Both the position numbers and the translations under genes were made by a program. A stretch of DNA of 64,000 nucleotides from JAJDAH01 sp964487605 (GTDB lineage: Bacteria; Myxococcota_A; Polyangia; Polyangiales; Polyangiaceae). Positions 41,287-49,909 of this stretch are shown one piece after another (within the stretch, counting starts at the first letter, position 1; the number at the start of each line of letters is the position of its first letter). The notes under the pieces were generated by a model. That model saw only the letters and a program-made list of their open reading frames with translations. It had not been told where the DNA came from and searched no databases. The DNA lies in contig CAZARU010000001.1 in NCBI GenBank assembly GCA_964487605.1, positions 111,481-175,480 of the forward strand, given 5' to 3'.

Positions 41287-42441
41287 TCAGGCGCGTCCTT
41301 CGGCCTTCTGTTCGCGTTCGATGCTCTCGAACAGAGCCCTGAAGTTGCCCGCGCCGAAACCGGCGTCGCCCTTGCGCTGGATGACTTCGTAGAAGAACGG
41401 ACCGGCGGTCGTGTCACCGTGAGTTCCCGCTGAGTCCTTGAGGAAGATCTGCAGGAGGTAGCTCTTGTCGGCGTCTCCGTCGACCAGGATCCCTAGCTCG
41501 CGCAGCTCCGCGACGTTCTCGTCGATGGTGCCGACGCCGATGCGCTTCAGCCGCTCCGGGAGCATGTCGTAGTACGTGGCGGGCGTCGGCATGAACTCGA
41601 TCCCGCGCGCGCGCATCTCGCGGACGGCGGGGAGGATGTCCTTCACCGCGAGCGCGGCGTGCTGGATGCCGTCTCCGCGCTGTTCTTCGTGAAAGATGTT
41701 GATCTGCGACGACCGGAAGAACGGTCGCCAGGGCTCGTTGTTGGCGAACTTCGCTCCCGAGGTCGGGTCCCACATGACGATCGAACGCAAGCCGGAGCCG
41801 TGATCGGACGGCTGGGATGCCACGTCGTCGGTGTGGAACTGGACGTCCCAGAACCGTTCGAAGCCCATCACGTGCTCGAGCCAGAGAATCGTCGGAGACA
41901 GGGTCTCGAAGTTCGACGTGATGTGGTCGATGTGGGTGACGCCCAGGCGGTTCCGTCCACCCATAGGCGCCGGGTGGCGCGCCATGCCGGGAAAGAGGTC
42001 GTCGAAGCCGTGTCGCTCGACGAAGCGGAACGTCGTTCCGCCGAACGGGGTCGTGATCGAGAACGTCTCGAGCGTCGACGCGCCGCCGCCGAACGTCTGG
42101 ATGTCGTCGATGGGCGTGCCCCCTCGGCCTTCGAGCAAGCGGAACGTCTTTCGGACGTCGCTCACGCGGAAGATCACGGACCCGACGCCGTCGGGGTGCT
42201 TGCGCAGCCACCGCCAGGCGCGGCCGCCTTCCCCCTCGGGTGCCGAGCAGAGGATGGCGCAGTCCCCCGCTTCGAACAGGATGGACCGCTGCTTGCCCGC
42301 CGCCGTGAGCTCGTCCCCGCTCACCCCGACCTCCGCGAAGTCGAGCTGCGACGTGTAGAAGCGCCGGCTCCGATCCAGGTCGCGCACGTAGTAGTGAAGG
42401 GCTTCCACCTTCGTGATTCCGAGGGATTCGACCTTTGCCAT
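41287..42441 (-). CDS. hppD: 4-Hydroxyphenylpyruvate dioxygenase
   Basis: A 384-aa two-module vicinal-oxygen-chelate enzyme converting 4-hydroxyphenylpyruvate to homogentisate. Iron ligands are visible in the C-terminal module: His in GVTHIDHIT, His in GIQHAALAV and Glu in FFYEVIQRKG. FNIFHEE-type and GFGAGNFRALFESIE segments are standard. ATG 42441 begins MAKVESLGI; the open frame further upstream overlaps maiA and is not used. It sits between maiA (10-base gap) and hmgA (22-base gap). Confidence 0.94.
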   Translation of the reverse strand: MAKVESLGITKVEALHYYVRDLDRSRRFYTSQLDFAEVGVSGDELTAAGKQRSILFEAGDCAILCSAPEGEGGRAWRWLRKHPDGVGSVIFRVSDVRKTFRLLEGRGGTPIDDIQTFGGGASTLETFSITTPFGGTTFRFVERHGFDDLFPGMARHPAPMGGRNRLGVTHIDHITSNFETLSPTILWLEHVMGFERFWDVQFHTDDVASQPSDHGSGLRSIVMWDPTSGAKFANNEPWRPFFRSSQINIFHEEQRGDGIQHAALAVKDILPAVREMRARGIEFMPTPATYYDMLPERLKRIGVGTIDENVAELRELGILVDGDADKSYLLQIFLKDSAGTHGDTTAGPFFYEVIQRKGDAGFGAGNFRALFESIEREQKAEGRA

Positions 42442-42451
42442 GAGGGTTCCT

Positions 42452-43090
42452 TCAGGGGCTGGGTTGCGCGTCCGGCTGGCGATCGGGATGGGCCCGCCGG
42501 AACGCCTCGAGCTCACCGGCCTGCGCCTCGCAGGTCGCGAGCGTGGGCCACCGGGCGGGGTCCGCGCCGTAGCGCCGAGCGTTGTAGAGCTGCGGGACCA
42601 CCAGGACGTCGGCGAGCGTCACGTCGTCTCCTACGAGGTACTGCCCCGCGGTCGTCCGCGCGATGCTCTCGACCGCGTCGAGGCCAGTGGTGATGGCGCT
42701 CGAGGCCCAGGCCTTCGCCGCCGCGTCTCCGGCGAGTGCCCTCACGCGCTCGAGCGTTCCCAGGTTCTGCAGCGGCTGGGTCCCGGAGTTCACGAGCTCC
42801 GCGATCTGTCGCGCGCGGGCCCGGCGCCGCGCGTCGCCCGGCAGCAGTGGAGGGGACGGATGAAGTTCATCCAGCAGCTCCAGGATCGCCATCGACTGGG
42901 ACAGGGCGAAGCCGTCGTCGAGGACCAGCACCGGGACCTGACCGAAGGCGTTCAGCGCCGCGATGGCTTCGCTCTTCTGCTCGCCCTTCAGGAGATTCAC
43001 CGCCTGGTACTCGTACGGTACACGCTTCAGCTCGAGCCCGATTCGCACCCGCCACGACGACGTGCTTCGCCAGTAGCCATGGAGCTTCAC
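42452..43090 (-). CDS. maiA: Maleylacetoacetate isomerase (zeta-class GST fold)
   Basis: A 212-aa glutathione-dependent isomerase that turns maleylacetoacetate into fumarylacetoacetate. The zeta-class signature YWRSTSSWRVRIGLELK opens the protein, followed by FGQVPVLVLDDG and SMAILELLDE of the glutathione site. The C-terminal helical domain ends with PTLATCEAQAGELEAFRRAHPDRQPDA split over the final helices. GTG 43090 makes a GTGA overlap with the fahA stop. The gene order fahA-maiA-hppD-hmgA supports the role. Confidence 0.92.
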   Translation of the reverse strand: MKLHGYWRSTSSWRVRIGLELKRVPYEYQAVNLLKGEQKSEAIAALNAFGQVPVLVLDDGFALSQSMAILELLDELHPSPPLLPGDARRRARARQIAELVNSGTQPLQNLGTLERVRALAGDAAAKAWASSAITTGLDAVESIARTTAGQYLVGDDVTLADVLVVPQLYNARRYGADPARWPTLATCEAQAGELEAFRRAHPDRQPDAQPSP

Positions 43091-44064
43091 GCCGGAACGA
43101 CCTTCTGGGAGATCTTGCCGAAGATGCTGCGACCGACGGCATCCAGCATCTCCACCTCGATGGTGTCCCCCACGCCCATGAACGGCGTCGAGGGCTGGCC
43201 GTCCTCCAGCGTTTCGAGCATTCGGCGCTCGGCGAGGCACGAGATCCCCCGCGCTTGGTTCGAGTTCGACACCGTTCCGCTGCCCAGGATGGTCCCCGCC
43301 GTGAAGGCCCGGGTCCGCGTGATGTGTTCGATGAGGTCGAAGAACGAGAAATGCATTTCGGGCCCTGCCTCCGGGTCGCCGACGAGACGTCCGTTGTACG
43401 TCGAGCGAAGGCGGAGGTGTACGCGCCCGTCGCGCCACGCGTCACCCAGCTCGTCCGGTGTGACGGCGAAGGCGCCGAAGGCGGTGGCCGGCTTCGACAC
43501 GAAGAACCCGAACCCCTTCGCCAGCTCCGCGGGGATCAAGCTCCGCAGCGAGACATCGTTCGCGAGCGTGAGGAGCCGGACGTGCGTCGAGGCCGCGGCG
43601 GCACTCGTCCCTCGGGGCGTGTCGCCCAGGACGACGCAGATCTCGGCCTCGAAATCGAGACCCCACGCGGGGTCCGGCAGGGGTATGTCGTCGCGCGGCG
43701 CGAGGAGAACTCCGGACCCGCCCTGGTACACCAGCGGATCGGTCCGCAGCGTCTCGGGTGGGTCCGCGCCGCGAGCCTTGCGGACGAGCACGATGTGGTT
43801 GATGTATGCGGACCCGTCGACCCACTCGTAGGCGCGCGGCAGGGGGGCACCCAGCTCCGCTGGGTCGAGCGGCACCGTGCCCGCCCTGCCGGCGGCGACG
43901 TCGCCGTGGAGGGCTCGCAGCGCGTCCGCGACGCGCTCCCAGTCGTCGAGGGCGGCCTGCATCGTCGGCGCGATGCCCTCCGCGGCCGCAAAGCGTTCGC
44001 CGGTGGGGTCCACCACGACCAGCTTGCCGTCGCGTGTTCCGTCCTTGATCGTCGCGAGCCGCAC
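43087..44064 (-). CDS. fahA: Fumarylacetoacetase-family hydrolase
   Basis: A 325-aa FAH-domain protein, shorter than animal fumarylacetoacetase but of the usual bacterial type in homogentisate operons. Metal-binding residues are in WGLDFEAEICVVLGDTPRG (ExE), and substrate-loop residues in IPAELAKGFGFFVSKPAT and TRTRAFTAGTILGSGTVSN. It hydrolyses fumarylacetoacetate to fumarate and acetoacetate. GTG 44064 is chosen because VRLATIKDGTRDG is the standard opening and GAGGACG lies just before it. It is the first gene of the operon, divergent from a small gene at 44169. Confidence 0.88.
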   Translation of the reverse strand: MRLATIKDGTRDGKLVVVDPTGERFAAAEGIAPTMQAALDDWERVADALRALHGDVAAGRAGTVPLDPAELGAPLPRAYEWVDGSAYINHIVLVRKARGADPPETLRTDPLVYQGGSGVLLAPRDDIPLPDPAWGLDFEAEICVVLGDTPRGTSAAAASTHVRLLTLANDVSLRSLIPAELAKGFGFFVSKPATAFGAFAVTPDELGDAWRDGRVHLRLRSTYNGRLVGDPEAGPEMHFSFFDLIEHITRTRAFTAGTILGSGTVSNSNQARGISCLAERRMLETLEDGQPSTPFMGVGDTIEVEMLDAVGRSIFGKISQKVVPA

Positions 44065-44153
44065 GGCGTCCTCGTCCTGCGGCGTAGCAAGGCACTCACC
44101 AGCCTTCAACGGGGATCCGGGTGCCGGCGTCGGCTCCCCGGCCGGCGTCGTGC

Positions 44154-44159
44154 TAGGGT
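44154..44159 (+). promoter_or_regulatory. -10-like TAGGGT before the 78-aa gene
   Basis: TAGGGT ends 9 bases before ATG 44169 in the 104-base gap that divides this gene from the divergent homogentisate operon. Confidence 0.35.
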
Positions 44160-44168
44160 GCCGGGCAC

Positions 44169-44405
44169 ATGGCCGACACCTCACGCCCCTGTGGTCCCCA
44201 CACGACGCTCTCGGACAACGACGCAGCGCGTATCACGCAGTGTCCGTGCGGCGCCGTGCACGTCCAGCTCCGGACCGCGGGTGTCACGGTTCAGCTGTCG
44301 TCCGACCGCTTTCACCAGGTGGGGCTCGCCGTCATGGGCGCCGTCAGCGCGCTCGGCTCACGCACGGCGGGCCCTCTGCCGAGCACCCCCGACGCGATCA
44401 ACTGA
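44169..44405 (+). CDS. Small protein with CPCGxVH motif, 78 aa
   Basis: A small soluble protein. HTTLSDN and CPCGAVHVQLRTAGVTVQL suggest a compact beta domain with a Cys-x-Cys pair near a His, possibly metal-binding. It may pair with the homogentisate operon as a divergent gene, but no function is known to me. The -10-like element 9 bases upstream and a conserved-looking core favour a real gene. Confidence 0.55.
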   Translation: MADTSRPCGPHTTLSDNDAARITQCPCGAVHVQLRTAGVTVQLSSDRFHQVGLAVMGAVSALGSRTAGPLPSTPDAIN

Positions 44406-44421
44406 CGCAAGGCGTGCGTGC

Positions 44422-45084
44422 TCAGAAGTCGCGTTCGTAGCGCCAGCCACTCGAGACGACCCAGAGCCGGTGCCGTGGTCCCGGTGCCGTCAGTTCGCCC
44501 GTCTCGAAGCCGGCATCGGGATGGTACAGGGAACAGAAGCCGCCCTCGATCGGGACGGGCCGTGGCTCGAATTTCTCCGGCGAGGCCGATCGCACGTGGT
44601 GCAGCAGTGCCTCGGTCCGATCGAAGCGCGCCAGCACCGTCAGCGTGACGAAGGTCGGCGGCGGGAGCGTCAACGCATTCCCTGCGCATTCCGACAGGGC
44701 GACGCAGGGAGTCAGCCAGCGGTGCGTGGTGATCTCGCCGCCGTCCACCTTCACGGTCCCGGCAGGCGCTCGGGCGACGAAGAACCACGTCTCGAAGCGC
44801 TTCGGTCGCACCGCCGGCGTCGTCCAGCGCGAGAACGGGAGGAGCTCGGAGGTGGTCACCCGAAGGCCGGTTTCCTCGTGCACCTCCCGGACGGCGGCGC
44901 GGCGCGCGGCCTCGATGGGGTCCGACGCTCGGTCGACGTCGTCGATCCTGCCGCCGGGGAAGACCCACGCACCTCCGTGGAAGTCGAGCGTGCCGCTCCG
45001 CTGAAGGAGAAGGATCTCGGGACCGCCGTTCCCGTCGCGGACCAGAACGACGGTGGCCGACGGGATCGGCAGGCTTGCAGTCAC
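44422..45084 (-). CDS. Nudix hydrolase
   Basis: A 220-aa Nudix enzyme. The box is extended relative to the classic 23 residues: FPGGRIDDVDRASDP followed by EAARRAAVREVHEETGL, as in the NUDT19/CoA-pyrophosphatase-like branch. REVHEETG supplies the metal-binding glutamates. GTG 45084 makes a GTGA overlap with the upstream isocitrate-lyase-family gene, so they are co-translated. The substrate, perhaps an acyl-CoA or nucleotide, cannot be fixed. Confidence 0.87.
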   Translation of the reverse strand: MTASLPIPSATVVLVRDGNGGPEILLLQRSGTLDFHGGAWVFPGGRIDDVDRASDPIEAARRAAVREVHEETGLRVTTSELLPFSRWTTPAVRPKRFETWFFVARAPAGTVKVDGGEITTHRWLTPCVALSECAGNALTLPPPTFVTLTVLARFDRTEALLHHVRSASPEKFEPRPVPIEGGFCSLYHPDAGFETGELTAPGPRHRLWVVSSGWRYERDF

Positions 45085-45947
45085 TCGACGAAGCGCGCCT
45101 CCGTCGCGTAGACGCTCTCGAGATCGACGAGCTCGTTGAACTCCGCGAACGTGGCCAGCCGCGAGAGGTCGTCTCGCGTCGTTCCAGACCGCCTGAGGGC
45201 TCCCAGTGCGTCGAGCATGGCCCTGGACGCCGCGAAGAGTGGCGTCAAGGGGTGGACCACGAGTTCGAAGCCGAGCGCCTGCAGCTCTTCCGGTGTGTGC
45301 AGCGGCGTCTTTCCGCCCTCGATCATGTTCGCTACCCGGGGGCCGCGGGTCCGCGCGGCGATGACCCGGAGTTCATCGTCGTCCTGCGGTGCTTCGACGA
45401 AGCTCCCGTCCGCGCCGGCGTCCATGTACGCGTTCGCGCGGTCGATGGCGTCGTCGAGCGTCGTCGCAGCGCGCGCGTCGGTCCGCCCCACGAGAAAGAA
45501 GTCGGCGTCGCCGATCACCTCCCGCGCAGCGCGGATTTTTCGGACGTGCTCTTCCCTGGGAACGACCCGTTTGCCCCGCATGTGCCCGCACTTCTTGGGC
45601 CACACTTGATCTTCCAGGAAGCAGCCGGCGGCTCCTGCCGCGATCAGGTCGGTGATCGTTCGCTGCACGTTCAGCGCGTTGCCTCCGCCGGTGTCGGCGT
45701 CGGCGATGATCGGCACGGGGGCGGCCGCTGCGCATATTCGCCTCGCGGCGTCCGCCATCTCGGTCGTGGTGAGCAGCCCGACGTCGGGTCTGCCCAGGTG
45801 CGCCGCGGACACGGAGTAGCCCGAGATGAACCCCGCAGAGAAGCCGAGACGCGCCAGAATTCGCGCGGAGAGGGCGTCGTAGCAGCCGGGCATCAGGACG
45901 GCGCCGTTGCGCTCGAGCGCGGCGTGGATTCGGGTCTTCCCAGGCAC
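45081..45947 (-). CDS. Isocitrate lyase / PEP mutase family enzyme
   Basis: A 288-aa TIM-barrel lyase. KKCGHMRGK is the catalytic loop with the conserved Cys; PIIADADTGGGNALNVQRT, CFLEDQVWPKKCGH and LVGRTDARA hold the Mg site. It could be a methylisocitrate lyase, oxaloacetate decarboxylase or related 2-hydroxyacid lyase; the sequence alone does not choose. GTG 45947 follows GAGGAGCCTGCC, a good ribosome site; the open frame extending to 46232 antisense to the SDR gene is not coding. It leads a two-gene unit with the Nudix gene. Confidence 0.87.
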   Translation of the reverse strand: MPGKTRIHAALERNGAVLMPGCYDALSARILARLGFSAGFISGYSVSAAHLGRPDVGLLTTTEMADAARRICAAAAPVPIIADADTGGGNALNVQRTITDLIAAGAAGCFLEDQVWPKKCGHMRGKRVVPREEHVRKIRAAREVIGDADFFLVGRTDARAATTLDDAIDRANAYMDAGADGSFVEAPQDDDELRVIAARTRGPRVANMIEGGKTPLHTPEELQALGFELVVHPLTPLFAASRAMLDALGALRRSGTTRDDLSRLATFAEFNELVDLESVYATEARFVE

Positions 45948-46086
45948 GGCAGGCTCCTCGGTTGGAGAGTGCGTCAGACTACTGCAGATTCCCCGGGGGC
46001 GAGGCGCCGCGCGGCCCGCGGCGCGCTTGCATGGTCCCGAAGGACGTTGGAAACTGCGCGCCCCCTTTCGACGAGAGGAACGAACC

Positions 46087-46938
46087 ATGGGCGTGCTGGA
46101 CGGGAAGGTAGCGATCGTGACGGGCTCGGGCGGTGGCATCGGCCGGTCGCACGCATTGGCGCTCGCGAAGGCCGGCGCCAAGGTGGTCGTCAACGATCTC
46201 GGTGGCGACCGCTCCGGGACGGGAGGGGGCAAGATGATGGCCGACGAGGTCGTGAGCGAGATCCGCGCGCTGGGGGGTGAGGCGGCCGCGAACTACGACG
46301 CCGTGGGCTCCATGGACGCGGGCAAGGCCATCGTCAAGACGGCGCTCGATGCCTTCGGTCGCCTGGACATCCTCGTCAACAACGCGGGCATCCTGCGGGA
46401 CAAGACCCTGCTGAAGACGGAAGAGTCGATGTGGGATCCGGTGATCCAGGTGCACCTGAAGGGGACCTTCGCGTGCGTTCAGGCGGCGGCGGCGGCGATG
46501 AAGGAGGCCGGTCGCGGAGGTCGGATCATCAACTCGTCCTCCACCTCGGGGTTGATCGGCAACTTCGGGCAGGGCAACTACGGTGCGGCCAAGGCGGGCA
46601 TCTACGGCTTGACCCGGGTCGCGAGCATGGAGTTCGAGCGGCTCGGCATCACCGTGAACGCCATCGCGCCCGTCGCGAAGACGCGCATGACGGACGACCT
46701 CCCGGGTTTCAGCCAGGGCGGGCTCGACCACCTGACGCCGGACCACATCTCGCCCATCATCGTGTTCCTCGCGTCGGACGCGGCCTCGAAGATCACCGGG
46801 AAGTGCTTCGACGTGGGCGGCCAGCACCTCGGCATGTTCGAGGTCAGGCGTAGTCCCGGGGTGGACAAGGCGGGCACCGAGCCCTGGACGTACGACGAGA
46901 TTGTCGAGAAGATCGACGCGATCATGCGCTGGCCCTGA
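46087..46938 (+). CDS. SDR oxidoreductase (MFE-2-type 3-hydroxyacyl-CoA dehydrogenase-like)
   Basis: A 283-aa short-chain dehydrogenase. The cofactor motif is VTGSGGGIGRSHALALA, followed by VVVNDLGGDRSG, an opening close to the dehydrogenase part of peroxisomal multifunctional enzyme 2. NNAGILRDKT, INSSSTSGLIG (Ser) and NYGAAKAG (Tyr/Lys) complete the active site. A fatty-acid or related beta-oxidation role is likely but not proven. GAGGAACGAACC before ATG 46087 is a good ribosome site. It is divergent from the isocitrate-lyase-family gene across 139 bases. Confidence 0.9.
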   Translation: MGVLDGKVAIVTGSGGGIGRSHALALAKAGAKVVVNDLGGDRSGTGGGKMMADEVVSEIRALGGEAAANYDAVGSMDAGKAIVKTALDAFGRLDILVNNAGILRDKTLLKTEESMWDPVIQVHLKGTFACVQAAAAAMKEAGRGGRIINSSSTSGLIGNFGQGNYGAAKAGIYGLTRVASMEFERLGITVNAIAPVAKTRMTDDLPGFSQGGLDHLTPDHISPIIVFLASDAASKITGKCFDVGGQHLGMFEVRRSPGVDKAGTEPWTYDEIVEKIDAIMRWP

Positions 46939-46987
46939 GCCCGGGAGGTACGGCGTGGTCTGGCTGCCTCTTCGGTCTGGTTGATGG

Positions 46988-46993
46988 TACCCT
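46988..46993 (+). promoter_or_regulatory. -10-like TACCCT before the FHA-GGDEF gene
   Basis: TACCCT ends 11 bases before ATG 47005 and overlaps the region after the alternative ATG 46984, which supports the later start. Confidence 0.3.
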
Positions 46994-47004
46994 CACGGAT
47001 CCCC

Positions 47005-47925
47005 ATGGGTGGCGACGCGGACGGTCACGACGACGAGCGAACGGCGATCGTCAACGTTCACGATCTCCGCCGACCCTCGGGCGTAGCGACGCGCGATAGG
47101 CACGTGCTGGTTCGAATGGACGGGTCGAACGTGGGCAACGTCATCCTGATTCCGCCGGGGAAGGGGGTCACCATCGGGCGCAACACCGCCTGCGATCACT
47201 GGGTGAACGACGACGGCATCAGCCGAAAGCACGCCCGCGTCTTCGTGGAGGGTCCGCTCGCCTTCGTCGAGGACGCCGGCTCCGCGAACGGGACCTTCGT
47301 CCGCGGTCAGCGGATCGAGCGTGAACGCCTGGGCGATGGTGACCTGATCCAGCTCGGCCCGAACGTGGTCTTCCGCTACTCGGTGACGGACTCCGACGAA
47401 GAGGCGATGCTCCGCCAGCTCTACGAGGCGAGCGTGCGCGACCCTCTGACGGGTGCCTTCAATCGGGAGCACTTCGACGAGCGTCTCAAGTCCGAAGTCG
47501 CATTCTCACGGCGGCACAAGACCAACGTCGCGCTCGCGATGTTCGATCTCGACCACTTCAAGAAGATCAACGACACCTATGGTCACCAGGCCGGCGATCG
47601 GGTGCTCGTCGACGTGGCAGCGGCGGTGGAGCGGGGTCTTCGGACGGAGGACGTGTTCGCCAGGTACGGTGGCGAGGAGTTCGCCGTGGTCCTGCGGGGC
47701 ATCGACCTCGCCGGGGCGGGAAGGGTCGGCGAGCGCCTCCGCTCGTTCATCGAGGGGATGCTCATCGAGGCGGATGGACGTCGAATTCCCGTCACGGTGA
47801 GCGTCGGGTGCGCGGCGCTGACGTGCTGCGAGGAGCCCGCACCCACGGCGCTGGTGGCGGTCGCCGATCGACGCTTGTACGCCGCCAAGCACGCGGGCCG
47901 TAACCGCGTCGTGAGTTCCGACTGA
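47005..47925 (+). CDS. FHA-GGDEF diguanylate cyclase
   Basis: A 306-aa cytoplasmic c-di-GMP synthase with a phosphothreonine-binding FHA domain (about 30-125; VTIGRNTACDHWVNDDGISR and SANGTFVRGQRIERE). The GGDEF domain has DPLTGAFNREHFDE, FDLDHFKKINDTYGHQAGD and the active-site RYGGEEF. An RxxD inhibitory site (RTED) lies exactly five residues before GGEEF, so product feedback is likely. FHA input suggests control by Ser/Thr kinases, several of which are nearby. Starts at 46984 and 47005 are both possible. The EAL gene begins two bases after the stop. Confidence 0.92.
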   Translation: MGGDADGHDDERTAIVNVHDLRRPSGVATRDRHVLVRMDGSNVGNVILIPPGKGVTIGRNTACDHWVNDDGISRKHARVFVEGPLAFVEDAGSANGTFVRGQRIERERLGDGDLIQLGPNVVFRYSVTDSDEEAMLRQLYEASVRDPLTGAFNREHFDERLKSEVAFSRRHKTNVALAMFDLDHFKKINDTYGHQAGDRVLVDVAAAVERGLRTEDVFARYGGEEFAVVLRGIDLAGAGRVGERLRSFIEGMLIEADGRRIPVTVSVGCAALTCCEEPAPTALVAVADRRLYAAKHAGRNRVVSSD

Positions 47926-47927
47926 AC

Positions 47928-48776
47928 ATGGCACGCGAGCGCTTGGTGTGGACGCACAGCGGTGTCGAGGGCATCCCCGCCTATCGCAGTGATCGCCCGC
48001 CGGCGAGCGTGAAGGACCTCGCACAGACCGATCTGGCCGTGGTGTACCAGCCCATCGTCGACCTGCGCACCGGGAAGACCTTCGCTCAGGAAGTGCTGGC
48101 ACGCTGCAGGTGGCCCGAGTTCGCCAATCCCGTCGCGCTCTTCACGCAGGCGAGCTCGGAGAAGGCCTGCGGGCGTCTGGGTCGCATCATCCGCCAGTCG
48201 GCGTTCGCGGCGGCGCCGGGCATTCCCCTGTTCGTGAACGTGCACCCCGACGAGCTCACGTCGCGATGGCTGGTTCGCCCGGACGACCCGATCGGGTACC
48301 ACGACGCGGACGTCTACATCGAGATCACCGAGTCGGCCGCGTTCACGCACTTCGAGCTCTGCATGGGCGTGTTGAAGGAGGTGTGCTCGCGCACGGGCGC
48401 GTACCTGGTGGTGGACGACCTCGGTGCGGCCTACTCCAACCTCAAGCGCGTCATCGAGCTGGAGCCCCGGGTGGTGAAGCTCGATCGTGCCTTGATCACC
48501 GGGGTCGACAAGATCCCCCGCCAGCGGACGCTCGTTCAGTTCCTCGTGACCATGCTGAAGGAGCTCGGTGCCGAGGTCGTCGCTGAGGGGATCGAGACGG
48601 CCGACGAGCTCGCGGCGATCATCGATACTGGGGCGGACTACGGGCAGGGGTACCTCCTCGCGCGCCCGGCCTTCCCGATGCCCGATGCAAAATGGGATAC
48701 CGCGTGGCGCAAGTCGTCCAGGCGCAACCTGAAGAGCCTCGCGCCGCGCAAACCCTCTCGCCGTCCCAAGGCGTGA
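47928..48776 (+). CDS. EAL-domain c-di-GMP phosphodiesterase
   Basis: A 282-aa protein that is mostly one EAL domain. The signature is EVL (FAQEVLARCRW) rather than EAL. The other key residues are present: Asn in FVNVHPDEL, Glu in YIEITES, the Asp pair in VVDDLGAAYS, Lys in VKLD, EGIET and GQGYLLARP. It is probably active. The C-terminal 35 residues are basic (RKSSRRNLKSLAPRKPSRRP), perhaps for nucleic acid or membrane contact. Placed two bases after the diguanylate cyclase gene, it is likely its counter-enzyme in one operon. Confidence 0.88.
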   Translation: MARERLVWTHSGVEGIPAYRSDRPPASVKDLAQTDLAVVYQPIVDLRTGKTFAQEVLARCRWPEFANPVALFTQASSEKACGRLGRIIRQSAFAAAPGIPLFVNVHPDELTSRWLVRPDDPIGYHDADVYIEITESAAFTHFELCMGVLKEVCSRTGAYLVVDDLGAAYSNLKRVIELEPRVVKLDRALITGVDKIPRQRTLVQFLVTMLKELGAEVVAEGIETADELAAIIDTGADYGQGYLLARPAFPMPDAKWDTAWRKSSRRNLKSLAPRKPSRRPKA

Positions 48777-48783
48777 GGCCATC

Positions 48784-49197
48784 ATGCTTCCCCTCACCGA
48801 CATCATCGCGCTCATCCTCGGGATCTTCCTGACCACGCGGAAGCTCGATGTCGCCAAGCGGGAGGTGGCCGACCACGGCCGCGTGAGCCCGGAGGATTTC
48901 GCCCGGTGGAAGGAGGCCGAGCTGCAGGTTTTTCGCGTCGCGAGTTCCGCGTGCTTCGGCAAGGTGGCCGTCGGCTTCGTGCTCTTCCTGCTGGTCGGGC
49001 GCATCGACTGGAGCGCCATCCGGATGCTGGATCTGGCGGCGCACGTCGGCTGGCTCGGCGCCCTCGTCGGCTCGTGGGTGCTGCTCCGGCGTGCGCGCGC
49101 GCTCAGGCAGGAGCTCGGCATCGTCCTCGTCGAGGCCCGCGAGGAGCCAGCGCCGGACGACGCCGAGGGTGACCGTGCCGCGTCGGGTCGGCGCTAG
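48784..49197 (+). CDS. Membrane protein of unknown function, 137 aa
   Basis: A small protein with three or so hydrophobic segments: ITDIIALILGIFLTT-like start, VAVGFVLFLLVGRIDW, and LAAHVGWLGALVGSWVLLR. A soluble loop between the first two has RKLDVAKREVADHGRVSPED. I do not recognise the family. It follows the EAL gene by 7 bases and may belong to the same operon. Its stop is three bases from that of the convergent gene. Confidence 0.65.
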   Translation: MLPLTDIIALILGIFLTTRKLDVAKREVADHGRVSPEDFARWKEAELQVFRVASSACFGKVAVGFVLFLLVGRIDWSAIRMLDLAAHVGWLGALVGSWVLLRRARALRQELGIVLVEAREEPAPDDAEGDRAASGRR

Positions 49198-49200
49198 GCG

Positions 49201-49758
49201 TCACCGGCGGCGAAGCGACTGCACCAGGAGCTCGAACGCCCGAAAGACCAGATCGTCGAGGGACGCGGGTGTTGCCTCCCCTCCCGCCTCGGTCCGGACG
49301 TTTCTGAGCTGGTAGGTGTCGTCCTCGCCGCGAGCGATGAAGCAGCCAGCGGAGCTGACGAGGCGGCGGTGCCGAGGCAGGTTGCGCTCGCTCGTGTGAA
49401 CCAGGTGCAGCACGGGGAGCGAGCCGCGGCCGCGGTACGAATAGACGTGCACGTGCGAGTCGGCGAGGGACATGCGCAGGAACGAGAGATCTGGGCCCGG
49501 CGCGCCGAGGGAGATGGGGGGATGACTCGGGTAGGTGACCTCCACAGCGTGCCCAGTCTGCGCCTCGAACTGCTCCGCGCGCGACGACGCGACCGCCGCA
49601 AGGTCGGCCATGACCCGATCGGTGGCGGCCGCGCACCACTGATGGAACTCCTCCAGCGCTGCGGTCTCCGCTGCTCGCGCCCGCTCGTCCTCGCGCCGCC
49701 CGTCCTCGAAGCTCTGGAACCGCCGAAAGAGCTCGTCCCAGCGCGCGCGCTCGCTCAT
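49201..49758 (-). CDS. Conserved hypothetical protein, 185 aa
   Basis: A soluble protein with an N-terminal helix-rich charged half (WDELFRRFQSFEDGRREDE, EEFHQWCAAATDRVMADLA) and a beta-rich C-terminal half (SFLRMSLADSHVHVYSYRG, LPVLHLVHTSERN, ELLVQSLRRR). No signal or membrane segment. ATG 49758 is used; 49776 is a weaker alternative. I do not recognise the family and the neighbours give no clear hint. Confidence 0.65.
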   Translation of the reverse strand: MSERARWDELFRRFQSFEDGRREDERARAAETAALEEFHQWCAAATDRVMADLAAVASSRAEQFEAQTGHAVEVTYPSHPPISLGAPGPDLSFLRMSLADSHVHVYSYRGRGSLPVLHLVHTSERNLPRHRRLVSSAGCFIARGEDDTYQLRNVRTEAGGEATPASLDDLVFRAFELLVQSLRRR

Positions 49759-49909
49759 GGCCCGGTAGTTTGACACGGGATCTGGGAAGGTGGGGGTCCC
49801 CCCCCGCGTAGGAACCGAGTGCCCATGCGCCTCTCGCGTGCTTCTCCCGCCGAGATCCTCGGCATCCTGGCGGCCGGCCTCTTCGCCCGGGAGGCGGAGG
49901 GGTTGCCGG

